11,857 nt of DNA from DAOUEH01 sp034430515 (lineage in GTDB: Bacteria > Chloroflexota > Dehalococcoidia > Dehalococcoidales > RBG-16-60-22). Of this stretch, positions 1-6,126 are shown piece by piece. The notes below the pieces were generated by a model, which was not told the DNA's origin, did not search any database, and saw only the letters and a list, made by a program, of their open reading frames with translations. Positions within the stretch are counted from its first letter, which is position 1. Each line of letters starts with the position of its first letter. The DNA lies in assembly GCA_034430515.1 (NCBI GenBank), contig DAOUEP010000072.1:1-11857 (forward strand). Reading direction: 5' to 3'. The translations under genes were made by a program, and so were the position numbers.

Positions 1-42
1 GGCCTGGGTGGGAATAGATAACTCAGATGGGGAAGGGTGGGG
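1..42 (+). repeat. R3: tail fragment of the intergenic repeat, cut by the window edge
   Basis: The first 42 bases match the last part of repeats R1 (about 4566-4606) and R2 (about 7935-7978). All three share the string GGGTGGGAATAGATAAC. R3 and R1 then both continue with CTCAGATGGGG followed by AGGGTGGGG. The rest of the copy, if present, lies outside the window. It stops a few bases short of the apparent original end of the pseudouridine synthase gene (TAA at 45-47 on the minus strand), so like the other copies it is intergenic. Confidence 0.8.
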
Positions 43-107
43 TGTTATTTTTCTAACAGGCTGTTAATTTCTCGTTCATTCAGCCGCCTGACCTCGCCCT
101 CCTTAAG

Positions 108-764
108 CTAACCCAGCCGCAGCTGGCCGAGGCGCACGCGCTGGAGGGCCAGCACCGGGTGCCCCAGGTGCTCGAACATGCGGCGCACCTGGCGTTTGCG
201 CCCCTCGTGGATGGTGATGCTGTAGTTATAAGGGGGCAGGCTGACCTCCCTGACCCTGGCCGGGGCCGTCGGTCCGTCCTCCAGCCGGATGCCCCGGGCG
301 AGTTTTTCTGCCTCCTCCGGCTTGAGGCGCCCTCGGACGTGCACCAGGTACTCCTTCTCGTGCTCGTAGCGCGGGTGGGTCAGCCTGTAGGTGAGGTCGC
401 CGTCGTTGGTAAGCAGCAGCAGGCCGGTGCTGTCGGCGTCGAGCCGCCCCGCCGGGTAGAGCCGGAGGCGGCGGTACTCCGGGGGGAGTAAGTCCAGCAC
501 GGTGGGGCGGCCTTTTTCGTCGCGGGCGGTGGTGACGACGCCCGCCGGCTTGTTAAGCATCAGGCAGACCATTGCCTCGGCCTTAAGCTCGACTGTCTTA
601 CCGTCGAGGGTAACGCGGTCTTTAGATGTATCTACGGGGTGATTGAAAGACTCGGCGACGGCGCCGTTAACCGTAACGCGCCCCTCCCGGATGGCGTCGG
701 CCAGGCGGCGGCGCGGGCCGATGCCAGCGCTCGTAAGGGCCTTCAGCAGGGGAATATCAGTCAT
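108..764 (-). CDS. RsuA/RluB-family rRNA pseudouridine synthase, with premature amber stop at the C-terminus
   Basis: Isomerises a specific uridine of rRNA to pseudouridine during ribosome assembly in the cytoplasm. Residues 1-45 form an S4 RNA-binding domain (KALTSAGIGPRRRLADAI, GRVTVNG). The catalytic domain follows, with GRLDADSTGLLLLTNDGDL at 107-124, where D109 is the catalytic aspartate by family analogy, and the conserved EGRKRQVRRMFEHLGHPV at 187-204. The ATG at 762-764 has no clear Shine-Dalgarno and lies 25 bp after the molybdopterin enzyme, so the gene is probably co-transcribed with it. The frame stops at TAG (108-110) after LGQLRLG. Translation past that TAG gives 20 more residues beginning LKEGEVRRLNE and ending at TAA (45-47), which looks like the normal family C-terminus. 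The annotated 218-residue product is therefore probably truncated by about 20 residues. Whether it is 16S- or 23S-specific cannot be told from sequence alone. Confidence 0.92.
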   Translation of the reverse strand: MTDIPLLKALTSAGIGPRRRLADAIREGRVTVNGAVAESFNHPVDTSKDRVTLDGKTVELKAEAMVCLMLNKPAGVVTTARDEKGRPTVLDLLPPEYRRLRLYPAGRLDADSTGLLLLTNDGDLTYRLTHPRYEHEKEYLVHVRGRLKPEEAEKLARGIRLEDGPTAPARVREVSLPPYNYSITIHEGRKRQVRRMFEHLGHPVLALQRVRLGQLRLG

Positions 765-789
765 ATTTATCGCTTAGATTATAAGGCTT

Positions 790-2853
790 CTAAACCTTCT
801 TCACCTCGCACAATAGCGACTTGCAGGGGATAAAGCCGGAAATCGGGTCTAGATTCACGTCGTCCACCAGCAAGTTGATGTTGGCCTCGCCGGGCCACTG
901 GTGCGGCACGGAGACCACCCCCGGCGGGATGCCGGTGGTGACGCTGGCCTGCATGCGAGCGCTGCCCCGTGGCGAGCTTATCTCCACCGTATCGCCCGTT
1001 TGGATGCCCCGCGGCGCGGCGTCGTCGGGGTGGATATCAACCAGCGGCTCCGGCATGAGGCGGTGCAGGCGCGGGATGTTGCGGAACTGCGAGTGGGTGT
1101 AGGCCATCACCCGTGCGCCGGTGGTGAGTACCAGTGGATAAGTCCGGGCGAGGTCGGGGGTGGCCAGCGGGCTTTCCGCTGGCTCCCGGTAGACGGGCAG
1201 GGGGTCGTGGCCGTGCTCGGCCAGCGCGCTTGAGGCGATTTCCACCTTGCCGGAGGGGGTCTGGAAACCCGCCTTCTCGTACCTCTTTTCCGGCTGCGGT
1301 GCGTATTCCAGGGGGATGCCTTCCGGGTGTTGCCGCAGGTCGGCGCAGGTTATCCCCAGCGGCGCCAGGATGTGGTCGGCGCACCGCTCGAAGTCGCCGT
1401 GCCAGAACAGGTCGCCCAGTCCCAGCCGCCCGGCCAGGGCGGCGTAGATTGCCCACTCGCTGCGGCACTCGCCGGGCGGGGCGATGGCGGGCTCGATGAA
1501 CCTGGCCCGGCCTTCGGCCTCGGTGAGGAGAATGGGGCGCTCCAGCCAGGAGGCGATGGGCAGGACGATATCGGCCAGCTTGGTGGTATCGGTGGGGAAA
1601 TACTCGGTGACGGCGATAAAGTCCAGCTTTTTCAAGCTCTCGGCCATGCGGTTGGAGTTGGCGAAGAACTGGATATTAAGCCCCGCCGAGAACATGGCCT
1701 TGAGGGGGTAGGGCCGGCCGCTATCAATCTGGTCGGCGATGGCGTTGGACTGCATCTCGCGGTAGCGGCTCGTCCAGATGGGGAAGCGTTGCGCGCCCAC
1801 GCCGGGGGGCATCGCGGCCACGCGCTCGTGCAGGGTGATGTCGGCGGGCGGCCTGGTCGGGTGGGGGACGGGCCGGTTGCCGCCGATGACGTCGATATTG
1901 CCGGTGACGGCCGCCAGCAGGATAATGGCGCGGTGGTTCTGGACGCCGTTAGCGTGGTGGACGGTGCTGTTGGCGCTGAGGTGGAGCTTGGCCGGCTTGG
2001 TGGTGGCGTAGAGCCGGGCGGCGGCGGTAATCCTGGCGGCGGGGACGCCGGTAATCCGCTCGGTGCGCTCCGGGGTGTATTCCCGAATCAGGTTCTCAAG
2101 CCCGTCCCAGCCTACCGTCCAGTTTTCCAGAAAGGCGCCGTCGTGGAGGTTTTCCGCCACGATGACATTCATCATGCCCAGGGCCAGGGCGCCGTCGGTG
2201 CCGGGGCGCGGCTGGAGATGGATATCGGCCGCGGCGGCTATCCGGGTGCGGCGGGGGTCGACGACGATGAGCTTAACGCCGCGCTTAACGGCATCCAGGT
2301 TAGCTTCCCAGACCGGCGGCGTCGAGACGACGGCCGACCCCCAGATGAGCTTGCATTTTGTCTCCGGCTCGACGCCGGCGCTCGTTCCGGCCATGTAGGC
2401 GTAATCCGTCCCGTAAGTAAGCTGGCTGGCCAGCCAGGTGGCCGAGAAGCAGCTGGAGCTCTCGGTGCAGTAGTTGGGCGAGCCGAAGGCATGAACCAGC
2501 CGGTGGAAATAGGGGCGGGGCTCCTTGGTGTAGGCTATCCAGAAGCAGACCGACTCCGGGCCGTAATCGTCCTTAACTTTCTGCAAGTTTGCGGCGACGG
2601 TATCCAGGGCCGCATCCCAGCCGATGCGGCGGAACTCGCCCCCGCCGTGCGCCCCGGTGCGCTGGAGGGGATAGAGGAGGCGGTCGGGGTGGTAGACGAA
2701 GTCCAGCTGGGCATTCCAGCGGGGGCAGTGGGCTAATTTGGGGTCGGCGATGTCAACCTTAACGGCCCGCCCGTCGCGGACGTGGACGCGCGTGGGGCAG
2801 GCCATGGTGCACATGTAGCAGATACCGTTTCTGATTTCGGCGGGCTTGGTCAT
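790..2853 (-). CDS. Cytoplasmic molybdopterin (Mo/W-bis-MGD) oxidoreductase, substrate unknown
   Basis: A 687-residue DMSO-reductase-superfamily catalytic subunit. It has an N-terminal [4Fe-4S] motif C12-x2-C15-x3-C19-x23-C43, a central molybdopterin domain, and a C-terminal dinucleotide-binding beta-barrel from about 570 (PLVLTTGAR, HPDDAAPRGIQTGD). In GSPNYCTESSSC the cysteine at 135 sits where Cys is the metal ligand in acetylene hydratase and polysulfide reductase, so a Cys-ligated Mo or W is likely. There is no twin-arginine signal, hence a cytoplasmic enzyme. It resembles the acetylene hydratase-like soluble group in size and layout. However, the Asp next to the second cluster cysteine, which I recall as important in acetylene hydratase, is Thr here (CYMCTMAC), so that function should not be assigned. 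No iron-sulfur or membrane partner subunit is adjacent. The ATG is preceded by AGGAG about 10 nt upstream. Confidence 0.93.
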   Translation of the reverse strand: MTKPAEIRNGICYMCTMACPTRVHVRDGRAVKVDIADPKLAHCPRWNAQLDFVYHPDRLLYPLQRTGAHGGGEFRRIGWDAALDTVAANLQKVKDDYGPESVCFWIAYTKEPRPYFHRLVHAFGSPNYCTESSSCFSATWLASQLTYGTDYAYMAGTSAGVEPETKCKLIWGSAVVSTPPVWEANLDAVKRGVKLIVVDPRRTRIAAAADIHLQPRPGTDGALALGMMNVIVAENLHDGAFLENWTVGWDGLENLIREYTPERTERITGVPAARITAAARLYATTKPAKLHLSANSTVHHANGVQNHRAIILLAAVTGNIDVIGGNRPVPHPTRPPADITLHERVAAMPPGVGAQRFPIWTSRYREMQSNAIADQIDSGRPYPLKAMFSAGLNIQFFANSNRMAESLKKLDFIAVTEYFPTDTTKLADIVLPIASWLERPILLTEAEGRARFIEPAIAPPGECRSEWAIYAALAGRLGLGDLFWHGDFERCADHILAPLGITCADLRQHPEGIPLEYAPQPEKRYEKAGFQTPSGKVEIASSALAEHGHDPLPVYREPAESPLATPDLARTYPLVLTTGARVMAYTHSQFRNIPRLHRLMPEPLVDIHPDDAAPRGIQTGDTVEISSPRGSARMQASVTTGIPPGVVSVPHQWPGEANINLLVDDVNLDPISGFIPCKSLLCEVKKV

Positions 2854-2884
2854 GGGGATGATTCTCCTCTCGTTAGCTATACCT

Positions 2885-2913
2885 ATTATAACAGCCCCGC
2901 CGCGGCGATTGAA
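2885..2913 (-). promoter_or_regulatory. Probable promoter of the molybdopterin oxidoreductase operon
   Basis: Read on the minus strand, a perfect -10 TATAAT (2890-2885) lies 17 nt after a weak -35 TTCAAT (2913-2908). The spacer contains the 10-bp perfect palindrome CGCCGCGGCG (2898-2907), a possible operator position. The transcript would start near 2878 and reach an AGGAG (2868-2864) before the ATG at 2853. The promoter is back-to-back with that of the plus-strand peptide/radical SAM operon, the two being about 60 bp apart. Confidence 0.55.
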
Positions 2914-2970
2914 AATTCACGGACACCTATAAGAATAAGTTAAGCCGTCCAGAAACATAGCTTATATTAT

Positions 2971-2999
2971 TTGACATAAACCGGCGCAAGGGTTAGAAT
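2971..2999 (+). promoter_or_regulatory. Strong sigma70-type promoter of the peptide/radical SAM operon
   Basis: A perfect -35 TTGACA (2971-2976), a 17-nt spacer, and -10 TAGAAT (2994-2999, 5 of 6 to consensus). The predicted start near 3006 gives a leader of about 25 nt ahead of the peptide gene. It is the best -35/-10 pair seen in the window, and it sits directly ahead of a gene too short for ordinary gene calling. This supports that short gene being real. Confidence 0.8.
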
Positions 3000-3017
3000 T
3001 CTTCCAATCAGCTCGGG

Positions 3018-3026
3018 GGAGGTGAT
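3018..3026 (+). promoter_or_regulatory. Near-perfect Shine-Dalgarno that sets the peptide start
   Basis: GGAGGTGAT is a 9-base match to the anti-Shine-Dalgarno end of 16S rRNA. Its GGAGG core ends 8 nt before GTG at 3031. The ATG at 3025 lies inside the site and is too close to it to be used. GTG 3031 is therefore the preferred start. Confidence 0.75.
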
Positions 3027-3030
3027 GTCC

Positions 3031-3138
3031 GTGAAAGAGAAAGAGGCCAAGTTCTTCCTCAAGCTCAAGGCAGCCCTGGAGAAGGGGCGGGAGATATCCC
3101 GCAGCTGCCTGGCCTGAAAGAGCTGAAAGAACAAGTAA
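3031..3138 (+). CDS. Candidate selenocysteine-containing RiPP precursor peptide
   Basis: A tiny gene between a consensus promoter and the radical SAM/SPASM maturase. From GTG 3031 it reads a charged, helix-like leader (MKEKEAKFFLKLKAALEKG). As a conventional ORF it would end after SCLA at TGA 3115-3117 (28 residues). Reading on, a second in-frame TGA (3124-3126) and a TAA (3136-3138) follow. If both TGAs encode selenocysteine the product is 35 residues ending SCLAUKSUKNK, with Cys26, Sec29 and Sec32 spaced exactly three apart (C-x2-U-x2-U). This is the sort of regular core a radical SAM maturase would modify. A hairpin suited to a bacterial SECIS lies downstream at 3140-3154. Established: radical SAM/SPASM maturases paired with selenocysteine-containing targets have been predicted computationally. 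Inference: that this is one. The alternative is a 28-residue peptide with one Cys and a normal stop, or no gene. Confidence 0.5.
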
Positions 3139-3166
3139 CCTGCCCGTGAGGCAGCAGGCCAGCCAG
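3105..3166 (+). promoter_or_regulatory. Longer RNA stem enclosing both TGA codons, ending just before the radical SAM start
   Basis: CTGGCCTG (3109-3116) is perfectly complementary to CAGGCCAG (3155-3162), and after one C-C mismatch CTG (3105-3107) pairs with CAG (3164-3166). The enclosed segment holds the second TGA, the TAA and the small hairpin at 3140-3154, which abuts the 3' arm. The 3' arm lies where a ribosome would load for the radical SAM gene (ATG 3171), which has no good Shine-Dalgarno. Translation of the peptide could open the stem and couple expression of the two genes. Folding was done by eye. Confidence 0.4.
3140..3154 (+). promoter_or_regulatory. SECIS-like hairpin
   Basis: Stem CTGCC (3140-3144) / GGCAG (3150-3154), 5 bp, with loop CGTGA. 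By the usual bacterial SECIS description there should be a G among the first two loop bases and 16-37 nt between UGA and apical loop. The loop here has G at position 2. The distances are 27 nt from the first TGA and 18 nt from the second, so both fit. The stem is short and such hairpins also arise by chance, so this is supporting evidence only. Confidence 0.4.
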
Positions 3167-3170
3167 ACAA

Positions 3171-4220
3171 ATGCCGGGAACCGTTTACGATTTTTTCGTC
3201 CAGTGGCATTTAACCGAAAAGTGCAATCTGCATTGTCGGCATTGCTATCAGGATATAGCTGTGCCGGCAATGGCTTTTGAGGAGACCATCCGGGGCATCG
3301 ACAACATCCGCGAGGCCTTCGCCGCCTGGGAGAAGGATTACCAGATGGAGATGACCCCCGCCTTCCACTTTACCGGCGGCGAGCCGTTCCTCCGCAACGA
3401 CCTCTACGATATCCTGGGCTACGTCCGGAAATACGGCTACGCCGCCGCCCTGATGAGCAACGGCACCCTCATCACCCCCGCCGACGCCCGACGGCTGGCG
3501 AGTCTCGGCGTGAGCGAGGTGCAGGTGAGCCTGGACGGTCTGGAGGCGGTGCACGACGGCATCCGGGGTGAGGGCGCCTTCCGGCGGGCCCTGGAGGGGC
3601 TGAAAAACCTGGTAGCCGGCGGCGTCCCCGCCAGCATCAACCTGACCCTCTCCCGCCTTAATAGCGGCGAGCTGGCGGGGCTGGTGCGTCTGGCCGAAAA
3701 GACGGGTATCGGCGCGGTCACCTTCTCGCGGCTGGTGGCCTGCGGCAGCGGCGGCGCCCTGAGCGGCGAGATGCTCACTCCTGCCGAGCTGGCGGCCTTC
3801 TACGGCGAGGTGCGGCGGCTTCAGGACAAGGCCAGTGTGGTATTCACCTCCCGCGACCCCCTCTTCACCGTGAGCGGGCTGGAAGACGGGATGCCGGAGG
3901 CCGAGTTCCCCCTCGGCGGCTGTTCGGCGGGCGTCTTCGGCATCACCATCGCCGCGGACGGCGGCATCATGCCCTGCCGCCGCATGGACATGACCATCGG
4001 CAATATCCGCGACGTTTCCTTCCGCGAGCTATGGGCGGAATCGCCGGTGTTGTGGGCATTGCGCACCCGCGAGTCGTACCATGACGGCTGCGATGCGTGC
4101 GCCTACTGGGCGGTGTGCCGCGGCTGCCGGGCGGTGGCCCTGGCCGGGTCGCGCGCCCGGGGCGGCCAGGATTATCTTGGCCCCGACCCCCAGTGCCCCT
4201 ATTATCGAGCGGCGCGTTAG
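3171..4220 (+). CDS. Radical SAM/SPASM peptide maturase
   Basis: A 349-residue radical S-adenosylmethionine enzyme. The SAM-binding [4Fe-4S] motif is C18-x3-C22-x2-C25 (CNLHCRHC), followed by FTGGEP at 67-72 and a TIM-barrel core (SLDGLEAVHDGIRG). The C-terminal SPASM domain has C251, G264-x4-C269, then C307-x2-C310-x5-C316-x2-C319 and a final C342, enough for two auxiliary clusters. PqqE-like SPASM proteins have x3 where this has x2 between the last pair. Such proteins typically modify ribosomal peptides (thioether, C-C or related crosslinks) or activate sulfatases. The short gene immediately upstream under one promoter favours a peptide substrate. The frame has a stop at 3147-3149, so ATG 3171 is the only sensible start. 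Its Shine-Dalgarno is poor, suggesting translational coupling. The exact subfamily (for example the SbtM maturase group) cannot be settled by eye. Confidence 0.94.
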   Translation: MPGTVYDFFVQWHLTEKCNLHCRHCYQDIAVPAMAFEETIRGIDNIREAFAAWEKDYQMEMTPAFHFTGGEPFLRNDLYDILGYVRKYGYAAALMSNGTLITPADARRLASLGVSEVQVSLDGLEAVHDGIRGEGAFRRALEGLKNLVAGGVPASINLTLSRLNSGELAGLVRLAEKTGIGAVTFSRLVACGSGGALSGEMLTPAELAAFYGEVRRLQDKASVVFTSRDPLFTVSGLEDGMPEAEFPLGGCSAGVFGITIAADGGIMPCRRMDMTIGNIRDVSFRELWAESPVLWALRTRESYHDGCDACAYWAVCRGCRAVALAGSRARGGQDYLGPDPQCPYYRAAR

Positions 4221-4223
4221 CCG

Positions 4224-4258
4224 GGGGCTTTTAGCCTGGTTTGCCCCTTTCGCTTTTT
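4224..4258 (+). terminator. Weak possible terminator after the radical SAM gene
   Basis: A short stem GGGGC (4224-4228) / GCCCC (4243-4247) with a 14-nt loop is followed by TTTCGCTTTTT. The stem is only 5 bp and the T-run is interrupted, so activity is uncertain. It directly precedes repeat R1, whose own 15-bp hairpin may serve the same purpose. Confidence 0.35.
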
Positions 4259-4608
4259 ATACCTCACCCCCTGTGTCCCCCTCTCCAAACTCAAGATATT
4301 TTATTCCCGTTTGTCTCCTGTTTGGAGAGGGGGAAGAAATCAAAAGAGAGGTTACACCTCTCTTAGACTCTCCGGTGGGGCAAAGGAGGGGGGGGGATAC
4401 ATTGCCTCTCCCTTAATGGGAGAGGTCAGGTGAGGGTGAAATTCTCGGGCTAATAGATGTCCCCCTCACCTTAATCCTCTCCCACGGTGGGGAGAGGAAA
4501 ACATCCGGGCTAAGCCGCCGATGTACCGAGGGCGTTCACCCGCCGAAGCCTTGTGCGCAGGTGGGGCCAGGGTGGGAATAGATAACTCAGATGGGGCAGG
4601 GTGGGGAG
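4255..4608 (+). repeat. R1: hairpin-rich intergenic repeat, about 354 bp
   Basis: R1 fills the gap between the radical SAM gene and rsfS, and matches R2 (7655-7979) in block order. Both open with TTTTATACCTCACCCCC. Hairpin 1 pairs 4276-4290 with 4320-4334 (15 bp perfect, TCCCCCTCTCCAAAC and its complement). Hairpin 2 is AAGAGAGGT / ACCTCTCTT (4344-4352 / 4356-4364). Hairpin 3 is CCTCTCCC / GGGAGAGG (4405-4412 / 4418-4425). A further similar unit (4475-4483 / 4490-4498) is present only in this copy. Both hairpin units are followed by CGGGCTAA. The tail carries CGGGCTAAGCCGCCGATGT (4506-4524) and GGGTGGGAATAGATAAC (4570-4586). No coding sequence is supported inside it. It may be a MITE-like or REP-like non-autonomous element. 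Confidence 0.85.
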
Positions 4609-4623
4609 TCACCTGCCTCCCTG

Positions 4624-4632
4624 TGGTATAAT
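4624..4632 (+). promoter_or_regulatory. Extended -10 promoter of rsfS
   Basis: TGG-TATAAT (4624-4632) is a perfect extended -10. No recognisable -35 lies 17 nt upstream, because that stretch is the end of repeat R1. Start near 4639, leader about 40 nt to the GTG at 4679. Confidence 0.6.
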
Positions 4633-4678
4633 TCAAGAAATAACACCCCCAGGGAGCCGGAAACTGGAAGGAATCGAC

Positions 4679-5008
4679 GTGGCCCGCCGGGCCGTGGAAA
4701 TCGCCAGCGACAAACAGGCCAGCAACATCGTCCTGCTGGACGTGCGCGGCGTGTGCAGCTTTGCCGACTACTTCGTCATCTGCGCCGGCGAGAGCGAGCG
4801 CCAGCTGCGCACCATCCACGAGGAAGTCGAGGCCGCCCTCAAACAGGAGGGCGTGCGGCCGCACCACCGCGAGGGCATACCGGGCTCGGGCTGGCTGCTG
4901 CTGGACTACGGCGACGTCATCGTGCACATCTTCGGCGCCGAGGAGCGCGACTACTACCGCCTCGACGAGCTCTGGCAGGACGCCCGGCCGGTGCTGCGCT
5001 TCCAGTAG
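4679..5008 (+). CDS. rsfS: Ribosomal silencing factor RsfS (Iojap/DUF143)
   Basis: Binds uL14 on the large ribosomal subunit and blocks subunit joining, lowering translation in starvation. Family signatures are visible throughout: ASDKQASNIVLLDVRG, FADYFVICAGESERQ, and GSGWLLLDYGDVIVHIF near the end. Start: GTG 4679 has AAGGA ending 6 nt upstream and gives 109 residues (MARRAVEIASDK). CTG at 4664 (114 residues) also has an AGGGAG upstream and would match the usual family N-terminus slightly better. The ATG at 4601 would lie inside repeat R1 and add residues not seen in the family. In many bacteria the gene follows nadD, but here it stands alone with its own promoter. Its stop codon is only 6 bp from the stop of the convergent ndk. 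Confidence 0.95.
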   Translation: MARRAVEIASDKQASNIVLLDVRGVCSFADYFVICAGESERQLRTIHEEVEAALKQEGVRPHHREGIPGSGWLLLDYGDVIVHIFGAEERDYYRLDELWQDARPVLRFQ

Positions 5009-5014
5009 GCCCGC

Positions 5015-5431
5015 CTAGTCGTAAATCTCACCCTTCTCAAAAAAGAGGGCAATCTCTTTGGCGGCGTTCTCCGGCGAGTCCGAGGCGTGGGTGGCGTTGC
5101 GCTGCACGTCCAGCCCGTAGTCCTTGCGTATCGTCCCCGGGGCGGCTTTGGCCGGGTCGGTGGCCCCCATAATCTGGCGGATGCGCTCGACGGCGTTATC
5201 CCCCTCGAAGACGGCGGCCACGATTGGCGTCGAGGTGATGTATTCCACCAGCTCACCGAAGAAGGGTTTTTCCTTATGGACAGCGTAGTGCCGCCCGGCC
5301 AGCGCTTTGTCCATGTGCAGCATCTTGAGGGCCGTAAGCCGGAGCCCTTCGGCCTGGAGGCGGCCGAGAATGGCCCCGGCCAGCTGGCGTTGCATGGCGT
5401 CGGGCTTGACGAGGACGAGGGACTTTTCCAT
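5015..5431 (-). CDS. ndk: Nucleoside diphosphate kinase
   Basis: Transfers the gamma phosphate of ATP to NDPs through a phosphohistidine, balancing cellular NTP and dNTP pools. The 138-residue length is standard. Active-site His is H115 in NATHASDSPENA. Other nucleotide-site residues are in place: K9 (VKPDA), Y49 (RHYAVH), R85, T91 (GATDP), R102 (GTIRKDYG) and N112. AAGGAG (5443-5438 on the minus strand) stands 6 nt before the ATG. It is the last gene of the minus-strand run thiL, thioesterase, HAD, ndk, 26 bp after the HAD gene. It converges on rsfS, with only 6 bp between the two stop codons, so the two transcripts must overlap at their 3' ends. Confidence 0.98.
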   Translation of the reverse strand: MEKSLVLVKPDAMQRQLAGAILGRLQAEGLRLTALKMLHMDKALAGRHYAVHKEKPFFGELVEYITSTPIVAAVFEGDNAVERIRQIMGATDPAKAAPGTIRKDYGLDVQRNATHASDSPENAAKEIALFFEKGEIYD

Positions 5432-5457
5432 GAATCGCTCCTTAACGGTATTTGGCG

Positions 5458-6126
5458 TCAGCCTGCCGTATTAAATAGCCCGGCCAGGCTGGCGATACTC
5501 ACCTTCTCCAGCGTGTCCACGACCAGGTCGGCTTCCCGGAGGCTGGCGGCGGGGTGGCTGTTGGTGACGGCGACGCACTTCATCCCGGCCCCTTTGGCCC
5601 CGGCCACCCCGGCGATGGCGTCCTCGATGACGACGCAGCCGGCGGGGTCGGCCTTGAGCTTGCGGGCGGCCAGCCGGAAAATCTCCGGGCTGGGCTTGCC
5701 CTCGGCGACCTCGGTGCCGGTGGCAAAGGCCTGGAAGCAGTCGGCGACGCCCAGCCCCCGGATGATGATTTCTATATTATCCCAGGGCGCCGAGGAGGCG
5801 ATGGCCGTCCGGATGCCGTCTTTGTTCAGGGCGTGGATGAGCTTGATAGCCCCCGGCAGGGCGCGGACGTTCCCGGCGACGCGCCGGCGGTAGTCGCTTT
5901 GCTTGGCCTCGGTCACGGCCTTAAACTCCTCCGGGGAGAGGCCGTCGCCCAGGGCGAATCTGATAATGGTATCGTGGCGGCGTCCGAAGTAGCGCATGAA
6001 GTCTGCTTCGGTGAAGGGGGCCCCCCGCGCCGCGAAGACGTCCCGCCAGGCCAGGTAGTGGTACTCCCAGGTATCGGCGATGACGCCGTCCAGGTCCCAG
6101 AGCACCGCCTCCAGCCCGTTAGACAT
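5458..6126 (-). CDS. HAD-superfamily hydrolase, beta-phosphoglucomutase-like
   Basis: A haloacid dehalogenase-fold phosphatase or mutase with a helical C1 cap. Motif I is WDLDGVIADT (D11 nucleophile, D13 acid/base). A cap region follows (about 20-85). Motif II is IASSAPW (S111), motif III is K144 in GKPSPEIF, and motif IV is E168-D169 in VVIEDAIAGV. This pattern is that of the variant-3 IA group, which includes beta-phosphoglucomutase and several sugar-phosphate and phosphoglycolate phosphatases. The substrate cannot be chosen from sequence. Start: ATG 6126 gives 222 residues beginning MSNGLEAVLWDLDG and overlaps the thioesterase stop by 8 bp. An upstream in-frame ATG (6150) has no Shine-Dalgarno and adds eight basic residues unlike the family. 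The overlap implies translational coupling to the thioesterase. Confidence 0.95.
   Translation of the reverse strand: MSNGLEAVLWDLDGVIADTWEYHYLAWRDVFAARGAPFTEADFMRYFGRRHDTIIRFALGDGLSPEEFKAVTEAKQSDYRRRVAGNVRALPGAIKLIHALNKDGIRTAIASSAPWDNIEIIIRGLGVADCFQAFATGTEVAEGKPSPEIFRLAARKLKADPAGCVVIEDAIAGVAGAKGAGMKCVAVTNSHPAASLREADLVVDTLEKVSIASLAGLFNTAG

Noticed and set aside
1327..2736. Long plus-strand open frame (469 codons) opposite the molybdopterin oxidoreductase
   Set aside because: Its translation is Gly/Val/Asp-rich with no recognisable domain and is explained by the GC-rich codon pattern of the real minus-strand gene.
2962..3270. Minus-strand frames of 80-102 codons over the peptide gene and radical SAM start
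   Set aside because: No motif or ribosome binding site, and they overlap antisense the well-supported promoter, peptide and SAM-cluster region.
4601..4678. Upstream ATG extension of RsfS
   Set aside because: It starts in repeat R1, runs over the extended -10 promoter, and adds residues absent from the family. GTG 4679 with AAGGA fits better.
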